This document shows positions 8,994-17,103 of a stretch of DNA of 46,723 nt, in pieces. Made by a program: the position numbers and the translations under genes. The notes beneath the pieces were generated by a model, which was not told the DNA's origin, did not search any database, and saw only the letters and a program-made list of their open reading frames with translations. The stretch spans positions 1-46,723 of the forward strand of contig JAUHXM010000013.1 of assembly GCA_030426605.1 (NCBI GenBank), written 5' to 3'. The first letter of the stretch is position 1. Each line of letters opens with the position of its first letter. Source of the stretch: Phycisphaerae bacterium. GTDB taxonomy: Bacteria > Planctomycetota > Phycisphaerae > Phycisphaerales > UBA1924.

Positions 8994-10412
8994 ATGACGC
9001 ACCGGACCATCGCTTCGCTCTTCGTGTGCGCCGGCATCGCGATGCCGGCATCGGCCCAGCTGTTCATCAACGAGATCTCGGAGAACCCCGACGGGCCCGC
9101 CGCCTCGTCGGATGCCTTCGCCGAATACATCGAGTTCTACGGCCCCCCCGGCATGTCCCTCGACGGCTACGCCATCGGGCTCTTCAAGGGCGGGCGCGAC
9201 ATCAACGGCGACGACACCCCCGAGGCATACGCCGAAATCGACGAGGCCTTCTCGCTCGACGGGCTCTCCCTCGACGCCCGAGGGTTCCTCGTCCTCTACA
9301 ACGGCACCGATGTCAGCTCGTTCGTCCCACTCTTCATGCCCCCCGGCGCCGCCGGCGACAGCTTCTTCGACACCCACATCCCCTCGTCGGACGTCAACGG
9401 CAACCTCTCCAACGACGACTCGTCCACCTACCTCCTCGTCCGCCGCCGCCCCATGACCGGCGGCACCTACGGCACCGAGTTCCGCAAGGAGCCCAACCCC
9501 GACGTTGACTTCGACGGCAAGCTCGATTTCGGCATCGAGCCCTCCGTCCTCGGCGCCGAGCCCGCCAACATGATCGACCCCCTCCAGATCATCGACGAAG
9601 TCGCCTGGTCGCACAACGGCGGCAAGGAGTACGTCCGCTCGTCCGAGCAGGAGATCTCCGACACGACCGGCTTCAACCCGGACGCCGTCTCCCGCCTCGC
9701 CTACTACGGCACCAACCCCATGCTGGGCATGCGCCTGAACGCCGATTCCCAGGTCGTCCCCACACGCATGGCGGACGAGGAGTTCATCTACGGCGAGACA
9801 CTCGTCGTCTCCGGCGGCTTCTTCGAGTATGACGGCACCGTCTCTGGCGCCCCGACCGACCCCGCAGGCGACGGCTTCATGGACATCGACGTTGACGGGT
9901 TCGACCTGACCCCGGGCGATTTCAACGACGACCTGGGAATCAGCCAGTTCCGCATCATCTCGGGCGACCTGAACTTCGACGGGTGCGTCAACACCGCCGA
10001 CCTCGTGCTCGCGGCCGAGCTCGTCAACGCCGACTTCGACGCGACCGAGGACTTCATCGACGACGATACCGGGCTCCCCGTCGCGGACCCCGCGAACCCG
10101 GGCTCGAACTTCCAGTCCTACGTCTACCAGGGCCGCGCCGCACAGGCCTTCCTCGCGGCCCGCGAGCTCGACACCGCCGACGGCGCGGGCGGCGCGAACG
10201 AGGAATTCCCGACCAGCGCCGACTTCGATGCCCTGGACACCATCGTCTGCCGGGCGGACATCGACTGCTCGGGCACGCTGAACATCGACGACATCGACGC
10301 GTTCGTCGCCGGGTTCCTGTCGGGCGACACCGCCGCGGACTGCGATCTGAGCGGCTCGCTGAACATCGACGACATCGACTGCTTCGTCGCCGCGTTCCTC
10401 TCGGGCTGCTGA
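8994..10412 (+). CDS. exported protein with lamin-tail-like domain and GC-type dockerin
   Basis: A protein of 472 residues starting at ATG 8994 with AGGAGA upstream and a signal peptide ending PASAQ. The N-terminal region (FINEISENPDG, AEYIEFYGPPG) looks like a lamin-tail domain. A middle EF-hand-like stretch (GDLNFDGCVNTADLV) follows. The C-terminus carries two calcium-loop repeats, CSGTLNIDDIDAFVAGFLSG and LSGSLNIDDIDCFVAAFLSG, and ends in Gly-Cys. That pattern fits the GC-type dockerin module known from this phylum. Dockerins normally bind cohesins; no cohesin is visible here. A strong terminator follows. Confidence 0.82.
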   Translation: MTHRTIASLFVCAGIAMPASAQLFINEISENPDGPAASSDAFAEYIEFYGPPGMSLDGYAIGLFKGGRDINGDDTPEAYAEIDEAFSLDGLSLDARGFLVLYNGTDVSSFVPLFMPPGAAGDSFFDTHIPSSDVNGNLSNDDSSTYLLVRRRPMTGGTYGTEFRKEPNPDVDFDGKLDFGIEPSVLGAEPANMIDPLQIIDEVAWSHNGGKEYVRSSEQEISDTTGFNPDAVSRLAYYGTNPMLGMRLNADSQVVPTRMADEEFIYGETLVVSGGFFEYDGTVSGAPTDPAGDGFMDIDVDGFDLTPGDFNDDLGISQFRIISGDLNFDGCVNTADLVLAAELVNADFDATEDFIDDDTGLPVADPANPGSNFQSYVYQGRAAQAFLAARELDTADGAGGANEEFPTSADFDALDTIVCRADIDCSGTLNIDDIDAFVAGFLSGDTAADCDLSGSLNIDDIDCFVAAFLSGC

Positions 10413-10441
10413 GCCCCAACAACCCACGCACACCCTCGCAC

Positions 10442-10467
10442 CCGGCCCGCACCGCGGGCCGGTTTTC
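10442..10467 (+). terminator. rho-independent terminator
   Basis: CCGGCCCGC and GCGGGCCGG form a perfect 9-base-pair stem with an ACC loop, followed by TTTTC. It lies 29 bases after the dockerin protein stop codon. Confidence 0.85.
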
Positions 10468-10511
10468 ATGCGCAGACCGATCGTGTTGTTGGTGCACGGT
10501 GTGTTCTGGTG

Positions 10512-10517
10512 TAGGGT
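10512..10517 (+). promoter_or_regulatory. TAGGGT -10 element of a probable leaderless gene
   Basis: TAGGGT ends six bases before the ATG at 10524, and there is no Shine-Dalgarno sequence. Transcription would then start at or next to the start codon. GGTGCACGG occurs twice around it, once before and once after the hexamer. Confidence 0.45.
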
Positions 10518-10523
10518 GCACGG

Positions 10524-11195
10524 ATGCTGACACGCGTGATCCCGGTCGTCGCCCTCGCCCTCGTCACGCCCGCTGCGCTCTCGGCGGACTACCTCTACGA
10601 CGACGGCGTCTCGAGCGTCCTGCTCGGACCGCCCGACTCGTTCGAAGAGTTCGGCGACATCGACATGCTCTGGGGCAACTACTTCTTCACCGACGACCCG
10701 ACCGAGCAGGTCACGACGGTCTCCTTCGGGCTCGGCTCGCTGTCAGCCGACCCGACCGTCAGCATCTGGATCTTCGACGACCCCGACAACGACGCGGACC
10801 CGACGAACGCCGTCCCCGTCTTCTCGACGACGACCACGGGCGTGAACCTCGGGTTCGACTTCAACGTCCTCGATGTCGGCTCGGTGGACGTCTCGGGCGG
10901 GTTTTTCGTCGCGATCGGGCACCTCGCCGAGCTGTCCTACCCCGGGGGTTCGCCCGACTACCCCGCCCCCGCTCGGTTCGACCCCGACGCCCGCCCGGAC
11001 CGATCCTGGTTCTTCTACGACGACGACATCCCGGAGCACGACCTCGCCTCATCCGGGTTTGCCTCGCGGATGGACGGCCCGTTCGTCCCCATCCAGGGGG
11101 CCTTCGCGATCAGGGCGACGACCGTCCCCGCCCCCGCGACCGCGGGGGCCCTCGCCGGGCTCGCCGCGTTGCGTCGGCGTCGCCGATCGGGCTGA
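10524..11195 (+). CDS. exported protein with VPA-type C-terminal sorting tail
   Basis: A protein of 223 residues starting at ATG 10524 with a signal peptide ending ALSAD. The body is acidic, rich in Asp and aromatic residues, and predicted to be all-beta (DYLYDDGVSS, TVSIWIFDDPDND), but I recognise no named domain. The C-terminus reads VPAPATAGALAGLAAL followed by RRRRRSG, the sorting tail also seen in two other proteins of this window. There is no ribosome site before the start and a TAGGGT hexamer lies six bases upstream, so the mRNA may be leaderless. It is a single gene isolated by a terminator on its left. Confidence 0.75.
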   Translation: MLTRVIPVVALALVTPAALSADYLYDDGVSSVLLGPPDSFEEFGDIDMLWGNYFFTDDPTEQVTTVSFGLGSLSADPTVSIWIFDDPDNDADPTNAVPVFSTTTTGVNLGFDFNVLDVGSVDVSGGFFVAIGHLAELSYPGGSPDYPAPARFDPDARPDRSWFFYDDDIPEHDLASSGFASRMDGPFVPIQGAFAIRATTVPAPATAGALAGLAALRRRRRSG

Positions 11196-11331
11196 AACCG
11201 ACCCCCGACCGTCACGATAAACGCCCTGTCGGCCCACACGGCGGCTCATCGTCTGCGCCGATGGCGCCGGGGCCACCCGATGACCGACCCTACGATGGAC
11301 CCGGCGCGACCCACGGACGAACCCGCCCCCC

Positions 11332-12225
11332 ATGCCCAGACACACCTTCACATCCGACTTCAAGCGATTCTTCGGGCGCGGACTCGCCATCCTGTTGCCG
11401 TCCATCGTCACCCTCTGGCTGCTTTGGCAAGCCTTCGCGTTCGTCTTCACGAACGTCGCGGTGCCCATGAACCGGGCGATCCGCCTCACGGTGATCGAGG
11501 TCGTGGAATTCCTGCCAGAGCCCCAGCGACCCGGGTGGTACGACGTCACCCCCGAGAAGGTCTCCGCGCGTGCCGCTCAGCGCGCCCAAAACGCGCAGCC
11601 CGAGCTCCTGCCCGAGCAGATCGAACGCCGGCTTCGTCGCGAGCAGTTTCGTGATTTCTGGGAGCGTCATTGGTACCTCGAAGGCACCGGGCTCTTCATC
11701 GCGATCCTGCTCATCTACCTCGCGGGGCTGCTGCTCTCGAACTTCGTCGGACGCCAGATCTACGTGCGCCTGGAGCGGCTCATCGCGCGCATCCCGGGGT
11801 TCAAACAGGTCTACCCGCACGTCAAGCAGGTCGTGGACCTGATCATGGGCGACCGGAAGATGGCCTTCTCTGAGGTCGTTCTCGTCGAGTACCCCTCCAA
11901 GGACATCTGGACCATCGGGTTCCTCACGGGCGAGTCCATCCGCGCCATCGATGAGCCGGCGGGCGAGAAGGTGCAGAGCGTCTTCATCCCCACCAGCCCG
12001 ACCCCCTTCACCGGGTTCACCATCAACGTCCCCAAGACAAAGATCCGCCAGCTGGACATGTCCGTCGAGGAGGCGCTGCGGTTCGTCATCACCGCGGGCG
12101 TGCTGACGCCCGGCACGGCGAACCCGGCGACTTTGCCCACCGATTCGGCCGCCGTGATCGCCCCCGAGGCGGCTTCTGCCCCCGATCCGGGCGATTCCGA
12201 CCAGGACCGACGCGAAACCGCGTAA
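11332..12225 (+). CDS. DUF502 family membrane protein
   Basis: A protein of 297 residues. It has a first membrane segment at about residues 16-40 (GLAILLPSIVTLWLLW) and a second at about 120-140 (LFIAILLIYLAGLLL), followed by a conserved soluble domain with PGFKQVYPHVKQVVDLI, FSEVVLVEYPSKDIWTIGF and VFIPTSPTPFTGF. These are hallmarks of DUF502, a widespread bacterial envelope family without a proven function. Between the membrane segments is a charged insert of about 80 residues, longer than usual. The ATG at 11332 lacks a clear ribosome site; TACGAT about 38 bases upstream may be a -10 element. The gene lies 75 bases before hpf. Confidence 0.88.
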   Translation: MPRHTFTSDFKRFFGRGLAILLPSIVTLWLLWQAFAFVFTNVAVPMNRAIRLTVIEVVEFLPEPQRPGWYDVTPEKVSARAAQRAQNAQPELLPEQIERRLRREQFRDFWERHWYLEGTGLFIAILLIYLAGLLLSNFVGRQIYVRLERLIARIPGFKQVYPHVKQVVDLIMGDRKMAFSEVVLVEYPSKDIWTIGFLTGESIRAIDEPAGEKVQSVFIPTSPTPFTGFTINVPKTKIRQLDMSVEEALRFVITAGVLTPGTANPATLPTDSAAVIAPEAASAPDPGDSDQDRRETA

Positions 12226-12240
12226 GATGGTGCGTCCGGC

Positions 12241-12279
12241 CGGGCACGCCCGGGCGTTCAATCGGCGCGTGCCCGTTGT
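12241..12279 (+). terminator. weak hairpin between the DUF502 gene and hpf
   Basis: CGGGCACGC (12241-12249) and GCGTGCCCG (12267-12275) form a perfect 9-base-pair stem with a 17-base loop, followed by TTGTTG. It may terminate the DUF502 transcript or act in the hpf leader. Confidence 0.4.
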
Positions 12280-12300
12280 TGCCGGGTGTCAGGAGGACTC

Positions 12301-12606
12301 ATGCGCATCGAGGTCGTCGGTCGGAACATCGAGGTCACGGACCCCATCCGGGAGTACGCCGAGAAAAAATCCGGGAAGCTCGAACGCTACCTCGACATGA
12401 TCCAGCTCATCACATACACGATCGAGAAGGAGAGCGCCTCCAAGGAGGTGTTCAAGGCCGAACTCGTCGTGGACGTCGAGCACCACGCGAACTTCGTCTC
12501 CCAGGACCACGGCAACGACATGTACGCCCTCATCGACTCGGTCACGGACAAGACCGCACGCCAGCTCACGGACTTCAAGGAGCGTCTCAAGCTCAACAAC
12601 CGCTAA
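12301..12606 (+). CDS. hpf: ribosome hibernation promoting factor (short form)
   Basis: A protein of 101 residues starting at ATG 12301, four bases after a strong AGGAGG. It begins MRIEVVGRNIEVTDPIREYAEKK and continues through the beta-alpha-beta-beta-beta-alpha fold of the HPF/RaiA/YfiA family (FKAELVVDVEHHANFVS, MYALIDSVTDKTARQL). It has only the N-terminal ribosome-binding domain, so it is of the short type, which in other bacteria binds the 30S decoding region and supports formation of inactive 100S ribosomes in stationary phase. The EIIA gene follows after 13 bases; hpf, ptsN-like and ptsH probably form one operon, as in the rpoN cluster of Proteobacteria. Confidence 0.92.
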   Translation: MRIEVVGRNIEVTDPIREYAEKKSGKLERYLDMIQLITYTIEKESASKEVFKAELVVDVEHHANFVSQDHGNDMYALIDSVTDKTARQLTDFKERLKLNNR

Positions 12607-12619
12607 GAGGCCCGCCCGC

Positions 12620-13096
12620 ATGAACCTCAGAGAAATCGTGGTCGAGCAAGCGATCGTCCCCCGGCTCAGCGCCCTCGATCGCGACGGCGTCATCAACGAG
12701 CTCGTCGGCGCGCTCATCGACGCCGACGCCGCCGAGGCGTCCGCACGCGACGCGCTGGTCAAAAAGTTCCTCGACCGAGAGGCGAAGGGATCGACCGGCT
12801 TCGGCAAGGGCGTCGCCGTCCCGCACGTCAAGCACGACTCGATCCCGAAGATGGCCGCCGCGATCGGGCTCAGCGCCGAGGGCGTGGACTTCAACGCCTA
12901 CGACCGCCAGCCCGTTTACACCGTCTTCCTGCTGCTCAGCCCCGCCGACAAGCCCGAAGAACACCTCCAGGCGATGGAGGTCATCTTCAAGAACCTGTCG
13001 AAGGACACCTTCCGCCGGTTCCTGCGCCAGTCGGGGTCGGTCGACGAGATCACCGAGCTGCTGACCGACGCGGACGAGCAGCGCATCGGCGGGTGA
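12620..13096 (+). CDS. ptsN: PTS EIIA component of the fructose/nitrogen type (PtsN-like)
   Basis: A protein of 158 residues that reads as a complete single EIIA(Fru/Ntr) domain. The phosphorylated histidine is His69 in GFGKGVAVPHVKH. LLLSPADKPEEHLQAM and the C-terminal LRQSGSVDEITELL are also typical of the family. It would accept phosphate from HPr, encoded immediately downstream with overlapping or closely spaced codons. No sugar-specific EIIB or EIIC domain is fused to it or nearby, which favours a regulatory PtsN role over sugar transport. The start ATG lies 13 bases after hpf; AGAGGCCCG just upstream is a weak ribosome site. Confidence 0.88.
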   Translation: MNLREIVVEQAIVPRLSALDRDGVINELVGALIDADAAEASARDALVKKFLDREAKGSTGFGKGVAVPHVKHDSIPKMAAAIGLSAEGVDFNAYDRQPVYTVFLLLSPADKPEEHLQAMEVIFKNLSKDTFRRFLRQSGSVDEITELLTDADEQRIGG

Positions 13097-13128
13097 TCCC
13101 GCTTGCGAACCCACGGGGGGACCCGCGC

Positions 13129-13404
13129 GTGCCGGACCGCCAAGCGGCCAAGCTGATCATCCGCAACAAGCTCGGGCTGCACGCGCGCCCGGCGACCGCG
13201 TTCGCCGACGTCGCCAACGCCTACGCCTGCGTGGTCACGGTGCGCAAGGGCGATGAGACGTTCGACGGCAAGTCGATCATGGAGCTCATGATGCTCGCCG
13301 CGACGCAGGGCACCGAGATCGACGTGGAAGCGGTGGGGGACGACGCCGCCGACTGCCTCGCCTCACTCACCGACCTCGTCAACCGCGGCTTCGACGAGGA
13401 GTGA
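13129..13404 (+). CDS. ptsH: phosphocarrier protein HPr
   Basis: A protein of 91 residues if it starts at GTG 13129, which has a G-rich sequence eight bases upstream. A longer version from GTG 13093 overlaps the EIIA stop codon and would add 12 residues. KLGLHARPAT contains the phosphorylated His (His18) and GKSIMELMMLAA contains the regulatory Ser (Ser49) with its conserved surroundings, as in HPr proteins controlled by HPr kinase. It would pass phosphate from enzyme I to the EIIA encoded upstream. Its stop codon is only three bases from the end of murA on the other strand. Confidence 0.9.
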   Translation: MPDRQAAKLIIRNKLGLHARPATAFADVANAYACVVTVRKGDETFDGKSIMELMMLAATQGTEIDVEAVGDDAADCLASLTDLVNRGFDEE

Positions 13405-13407
13405 CGA

Positions 13408-14787
13408 TCAGACCTTGGCGCCGGCTCGGCGCGGGATGACCGTGATCTCCGGCACCTCGTCCGTCTTCGCGACGCGCGCGGCGATCGTGTCGTCCCGACG
13501 CTCGATCTTGGCGCCCACGCCCGCCAGCCGCTGCTCGAGCTGCTCGTACCCCCGGTCGAGGTGATACACGCGGTTGATCACCGTCTGCCCGCTCGCCGCC
13601 AGCCCCGCGAGCACGAGCCCCGCGCTCGCGCGCAGATCGGACGCCATCACCGGCGCCCCAGACAGCCCCTTCACCCCCGAGATCACAACCGTCGCGCCCT
13701 GCCGGTGCAGGCTCGCGCCCATCCGACCGAGCTCGGCAACGTGCATGAACCGCTCGGGGAAGATCTTCTCGGTCACCACCGAGTTCCCCTCCGCCAGGCA
13801 CAGCAGCGCCATGAACTGGGCCTGCAGGTCCGTCGGGAACCCCGGGTGCGGCTGGGTCGTGAGCTCGGCGGGCAACAGCCGGTCCGTCCCCTCAACAACG
13901 CACGTCGCCCGCAGCGGATCCCCGCCCGGCTCCTCTGCGATCGTCACGCCGCAGTCACGGAGAACCTCCGTCGCCGCCATCAGGCAATCGAGCGGGCAGT
14001 TCTCCAACCGCAGCCGCCCGCGCGTGATCGCCGCGGCGACCATGAACGTCCCCGCCTCGATCCGGTCGGCGATCACCCGGTGGTCCGCGCCCTGGAGCGA
14101 TTCCACGCCCTCGATCGTCACCCGCGGCGACCCGGCGCCCCGGATGCGCGCGCCCATCGAGTTCAGCAGATTCGCGAGGTCCACGATCTCTGGCTCGCAC
14201 GCGGCGGACTCGATGACCGTCTCGCCCTCCGCCAGCGTCGCCGCGCTCATCACATTCGCCGTGCCGAGCACCGTCGATCCGAACGACCCGCCCAGGAAGA
14301 CCCGCGCCCCGCGCAGGCGTCCGCCCGGTGCCGTCGCGACGATGTCGCCCGATTCCAGCTCGATCGTCGCCCCGAGCGCGCGCATGCCCTTGAGGTGCAG
14401 GTTGACGGGCCGGTCCCCGATCGCGCACCCGCCGGGGAGCGAGACCCGCGCCCGCCCGCGCCGCGCCAGCATCGGACCCAGCGTGCAGATGCCCGCCCGC
14501 ATCGTCCGCATGATCTCGTAGGGGGCGTGCGAGCGTGACTCGTCCGCCGAGCGCAGCGACGCGGACCGCGTCCCCGTCGCGTCCTCCGAGAGATCAATCT
14601 CCACGCCCAGCGTCCGCAGCAGCTTCATCATGCTGCGGATGTCCGACAGGTCGGGCATGTCGCGAAGCAGGACCGGTTGGTCCGTGAGCAGCGCCGTCGC
14701 CAGCTCGGGCAACGCCGCGTTCTTGGACCCGTTCACCCGCAGCGTGCCCTCGAGCGACGCCCCTCCCTGAATCCGAAAAACGTCCAT
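13408..14787 (-). CDS. murA: UDP-N-acetylglucosamine 1-carboxyvinyltransferase MurA
   Basis: A protein of 459 residues starting at ATG 14787 with GGAGG upstream. It catalyses the first committed step of peptidoglycan synthesis in the cytoplasm, adding enolpyruvate from phosphoenolpyruvate to UDP-GlcNAc. Landmarks are GSKNAALP near residue 22, the catalytic Cys121 in SLPGGCAIGDRP (Cys here, not the Asp of fosfomycin-resistant relatives), GATIELESGD, DRIEAGTFMVAAA and the PHPGFPTDLQAQ substrate loop. It is somewhat longer than the usual 420 residues because of inserts and a C-terminal tail. An intact murA fits the newer view that Planctomycetota make peptidoglycan. It converges on the ptsH gene. 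Confidence 0.95.
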   Translation of the reverse strand: MDVFRIQGGASLEGTLRVNGSKNAALPELATALLTDQPVLLRDMPDLSDIRSMMKLLRTLGVEIDLSEDATGTRSASLRSADESRSHAPYEIMRTMRAGICTLGPMLARRGRARVSLPGGCAIGDRPVNLHLKGMRALGATIELESGDIVATAPGGRLRGARVFLGGSFGSTVLGTANVMSAATLAEGETVIESAACEPEIVDLANLLNSMGARIRGAGSPRVTIEGVESLQGADHRVIADRIEAGTFMVAAAITRGRLRLENCPLDCLMAATEVLRDCGVTIAEEPGGDPLRATCVVEGTDRLLPAELTTQPHPGFPTDLQAQFMALLCLAEGNSVVTEKIFPERFMHVAELGRMGASLHRQGATVVISGVKGLSGAPVMASDLRASAGLVLAGLAASGQTVINRVYHLDRGYEQLEQRLAGVGAKIERRDDTIAARVAKTDEVPEITVIPRRAGAKV

Positions 14788-15005
14788 GCGGCCCTCCGTG
14801 GTGGGCGGATGGTACCGCCCCGGGCCCGCGACGCGGATCGCCCCGATCCGCACGCACAAGCCCTCCACACCCCATCGGCGACCCAGCCTGCACAGCCCGA
14901 ACTCCGGGCGAAGTCCTCCCGCGCATCGGGTGGTCTTCCGACGCCGGAAATCGACGGTTCACGTGGGCCGCGGGACTCGGCCCACTGGGATGAAAGGGGT
15001 CCGCC

Positions 15006-15128
15006 ATGTCAGAGCACGCCGTCGAACCGAACACGGGGAACACCCGGGTTGTGAACGCGATGTTCGCCCTCGCCGCCGCCGCGGGGTCGATCGCGATCGT
15101 CATCTCCCTCGTGGTCGCCGCAATCTGA
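15006..15128 (+). CDS. 40-residue single-pass membrane microprotein
   Basis: A short frame starting at ATG 15006 with AAAGGGG about seven bases upstream. It encodes a hydrophilic N-terminus (MSEHAVEPNTGNTRVV) and then one strongly hydrophobic segment, AAAAGSIAIVISLVVAAI, that runs to the stop codon. It lies 33 bases before the fibro-slime gene and is probably co-transcribed with it. I know of no family for it. The good ribosome site, correct codon bias and coherent membrane segment support it as a real gene. Confidence 0.6.
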   Translation: MSEHAVEPNTGNTRVVNAMFALAAAAGSIAIVISLVVAAI

Positions 15129-15161
15129 ACCACCACGCCCCACTCCGAGGAGGCACCGAAG

Positions 15162-16217
15162 ATGAGCACCGAGACGAACGGATCACACCGTGACAAGCTG
15201 AATCACCTGGCGACGCGGGTCCCCGCGGGCCCGCTCGACGGCCCGTTCCCGCAGCCCGAGCACAAACCCCCGCAGGACGACGGCTCGGTGCTCTCACGCA
15301 CGAGCCCGCTCGCCTTGCTCGCGGTGCTCGCCGCGGGCGGGTTGTTCATCGGCTCGGCGCACATCCTCCAGCCGCAGACCTCATCGGCACAACCCGTCGC
15401 GGACCCGTTCGCGATGCTGCCCGACACCTTCGAGCTCGACGCGATCATCCGCGACTTCAAGCCCGCCGAGGCCGAGGGCGGGCACCCGGACTTCCAGGCG
15501 TTCAGCGGCTCGACGACCGTCGGGCTCGTCGAGGAGTACCTCGACGCGGATGGCAAGCCCGTCGCCGCGGACCTGCGCGGGCAGAAGATCGAATCGGAGT
15601 ACCGCGATTCGACGGGCAACCCGATCTCGCCGTGGCTGTTCAACGCCGACCTGGGCGACACCGAGGGCACGCTGACTTCGGGCCCTTCGAGCAACGGGCT
15701 GACCTCCGCCGCCCGGTTCGCCCAGTGGTACCGCGACACCCCCGGCGTGAACGCGAGCACCCGCGTGCCGATCACGCTCAACCGCGTGCCGGGCACGGAC
15801 CGCTACGTCTTCGACTCCGCGACCGACGCGCCCTACGCCGACCGCGGCGGGTTCTTCCCCATCGACGGGACGCTCTACGGCAACTACGGGAGCTGGAACA
15901 AGAACTTCCACTTCACCACCGAGATCTCGCTCGACTTCACATACCTCGACGCCGAGGACCAGCTCTTCATGTTCACGGGCGACGACGACGTCTGGGTCTT
16001 CATCGACGGGCGCCTGGTGCTCGACCTGGGCGGCCTGCACGCCAAGCGTGAGCAATACCTGGACCTGTCACGGCTCGACTGGCTCGTCCCGGGCGAGGAC
16101 TACACGATGAAGATCTTCCACGCCGAGCGGCGCACCAGCCAGTCGAACTTCCGAGTGGAGACGACGCTGCGGATGCGCAAGTCGAACATCCCGCCCGTGT
16201 CCGGGCTGCACGACTGA
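15162..16217 (+). CDS. fibro-slime domain protein, membrane-anchored
   Basis: A protein of 351 residues starting at ATG 15162 with GGAGG upstream. Residues 1-47 are hydrophilic, 48-68 form a single hydrophobic segment ([16 protein letters not shown]), and the rest is predicted outside. There is no normal signal peptide; the layout is that of a type II membrane anchor. The outer part matches the fibro-slime domain: [27 protein letters not shown], and [23 protein letters not shown], which is the PA14-like carbohydrate-binding core. Fibro-slime domains occur in adhesive or slime-associated surface proteins. It may form an operon with the preceding microprotein. Confidence 0.85.
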   Translation: MSTETNGSHRDKLNHLATRVPAGPLDGPFPQPEHKPPQDDGSVLSRTSPLALLAVLAAGGLFIGSAHILQPQTSSAQPVADPFAMLPDTFELDAIIRDFKPAEAEGGHPDFQAFSGSTTVGLVEEYLDADGKPVAADLRGQKIESEYRDSTGNPISPWLFNADLGDTEGTLTSGPSSNGLTSAARFAQWYRDTPGVNASTRVPITLNRVPGTDRYVFDSATDAPYADRGGFFPIDGTLYGNYGSWNKNFHFTTEISLDFTYLDAEDQLFMFTGDDDVWVFIDGRLVLDLGGLHAKREQYLDLSRLDWLVPGEDYTMKIFHAERRTSQSNFRVETTLRMRKSNIPPVSGLHD

Positions 16218-16247
16218 TCTCGGATCAACAGGTACACACCGCATCGG

Positions 16248-16280
16248 GCCGACGCGCTGCTGGTTCACCGGCGCGTCGGC
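16248..16280. terminator. hairpin between convergent genes
   Basis: GCCGACGCGC (16248-16257) and GCGCGTCGGC (16271-16280) form a perfect 10-base-pair stem with a 13-base loop. It overlaps the end of the lipoprotein gene and could serve both directions, but it has no T run. Confidence 0.45.
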
Positions 16281-16720
16281 TCGATGTCGTAGTAGATGAA
16301 CGTCCGGTCGGACGCCGTCCGCGTCCGCAGGATGCGCTGCTCGTCGAGCGACGGACGCGGCTGCGTCGGCCACTCGCTCTCGATCGCGGTGATGGGGGCG
16401 GGGTCGAAGATCGCCAGCTCCCGGTCACGCCGGCGGAGTTCTTCGAGCACCTCGGGCTTGATCGCGATGTAGTAGTTCGAGACGCGGGGGTTGGGGAAAA
16501 CGACGTCCGACGCCGCGCCCTGGTTGCCGCCATCGAGCCCGCCCAGGTCGAGGCTCGGGGCCTTGACGTCGGCGGCGGCGTTCGTGGTGTACGACGACCC
16601 CGCCGTGCGCTTCGCGCCAGCGGAATCGCACCCCGCCAGGCCCGTGCCCAGAAGCCCGGCCGCCGCCATGACCACCACGCCCCGGGGGGCCCATCGCACG
16701 ATCGGTGTGGTTTGCATCAT
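16265..16720 (-). CDS. small putative lipoprotein of unknown function
   Basis: A protein of 151 residues from ATG 16720 (16717 is an equal alternative). The N-terminus has positive charge, a hydrophobic stretch (GVVVMAAAGLLGTG) and the lipobox LAGC, so it is probably lipid-anchored in the inner or outer membrane. The mature part is hydrophilic, with VFPNPRVSNYYIAIKPEVLEEL and ERTFIYY-like ending ASDRTFIYYDIEPTRR. I do not recognise a domain. No ribosome site is clear. It is transcribed away from the tRNA and protease genes and converges on the fibro-slime gene. Confidence 0.65.
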   Translation of the reverse strand: MMQTTPIVRWAPRGVVVMAAAGLLGTGLAGCDSAGAKRTAGSSYTTNAAADVKAPSLDLGGLDGGNQGAASDVVFPNPRVSNYYIAIKPEVLEELRRRDRELAIFDPAPITAIESEWPTQPRPSLDEQRILRTRTASDRTFIYYDIEPTRR

Positions 16721-16903
16721 CGGCACGACTGATACGACTCCCGTGCCAACCGGCACAACCCGCATTCCCGGTACGTCCGCGGGGGTCGTGGGTTCGCCGT
16801 GATGCCTCAACGCAACACCCACCGTACCCACGAAACCACAATACGGCACGTTCTCGGACCTCGCCAGCCGATCGGGCCCGCCGCGACGAGAACACCCCCC
16901 GAA

Positions 16904-16977
16904 CGCGCCCGGCAGGACTCGAACCTGCGACCTGCGGTTTAGGAAACCGCCGCTCTATCCGGCTGAGCTACGAGCGC
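16904..16977 (-). tRNA. tRNA-Arg (anticodon CCU)
   Basis: The minus strand folds into a complete 74-base cloverleaf. The acceptor stem is GCGCTCG with CGGGCGC (one G-T pair), the D stem GCTC/GAGC, the anticodon stem GCGGT/ACCGC around the loop TTCCTAA, giving anticodon CCT, and the T arm GCAGG-TTCGAGT-CCTGC. The discriminator base is G and CCA is not encoded. It reads AGG codons, which are rare in the neighbouring genes. Confidence 0.95.
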
Positions 16978-17103
16978 CAATCTCTTCTGGGACGAAGACG
17001 CCCCGTCCGATACACTCGCGCCGCCGAGCCCGGCGTGCGAGCACCCGAGTGTAGCGGTGCCGTCCCGGCGATCACCGCATCCGAGACCCCTGGAGAGATC
17101 CCA

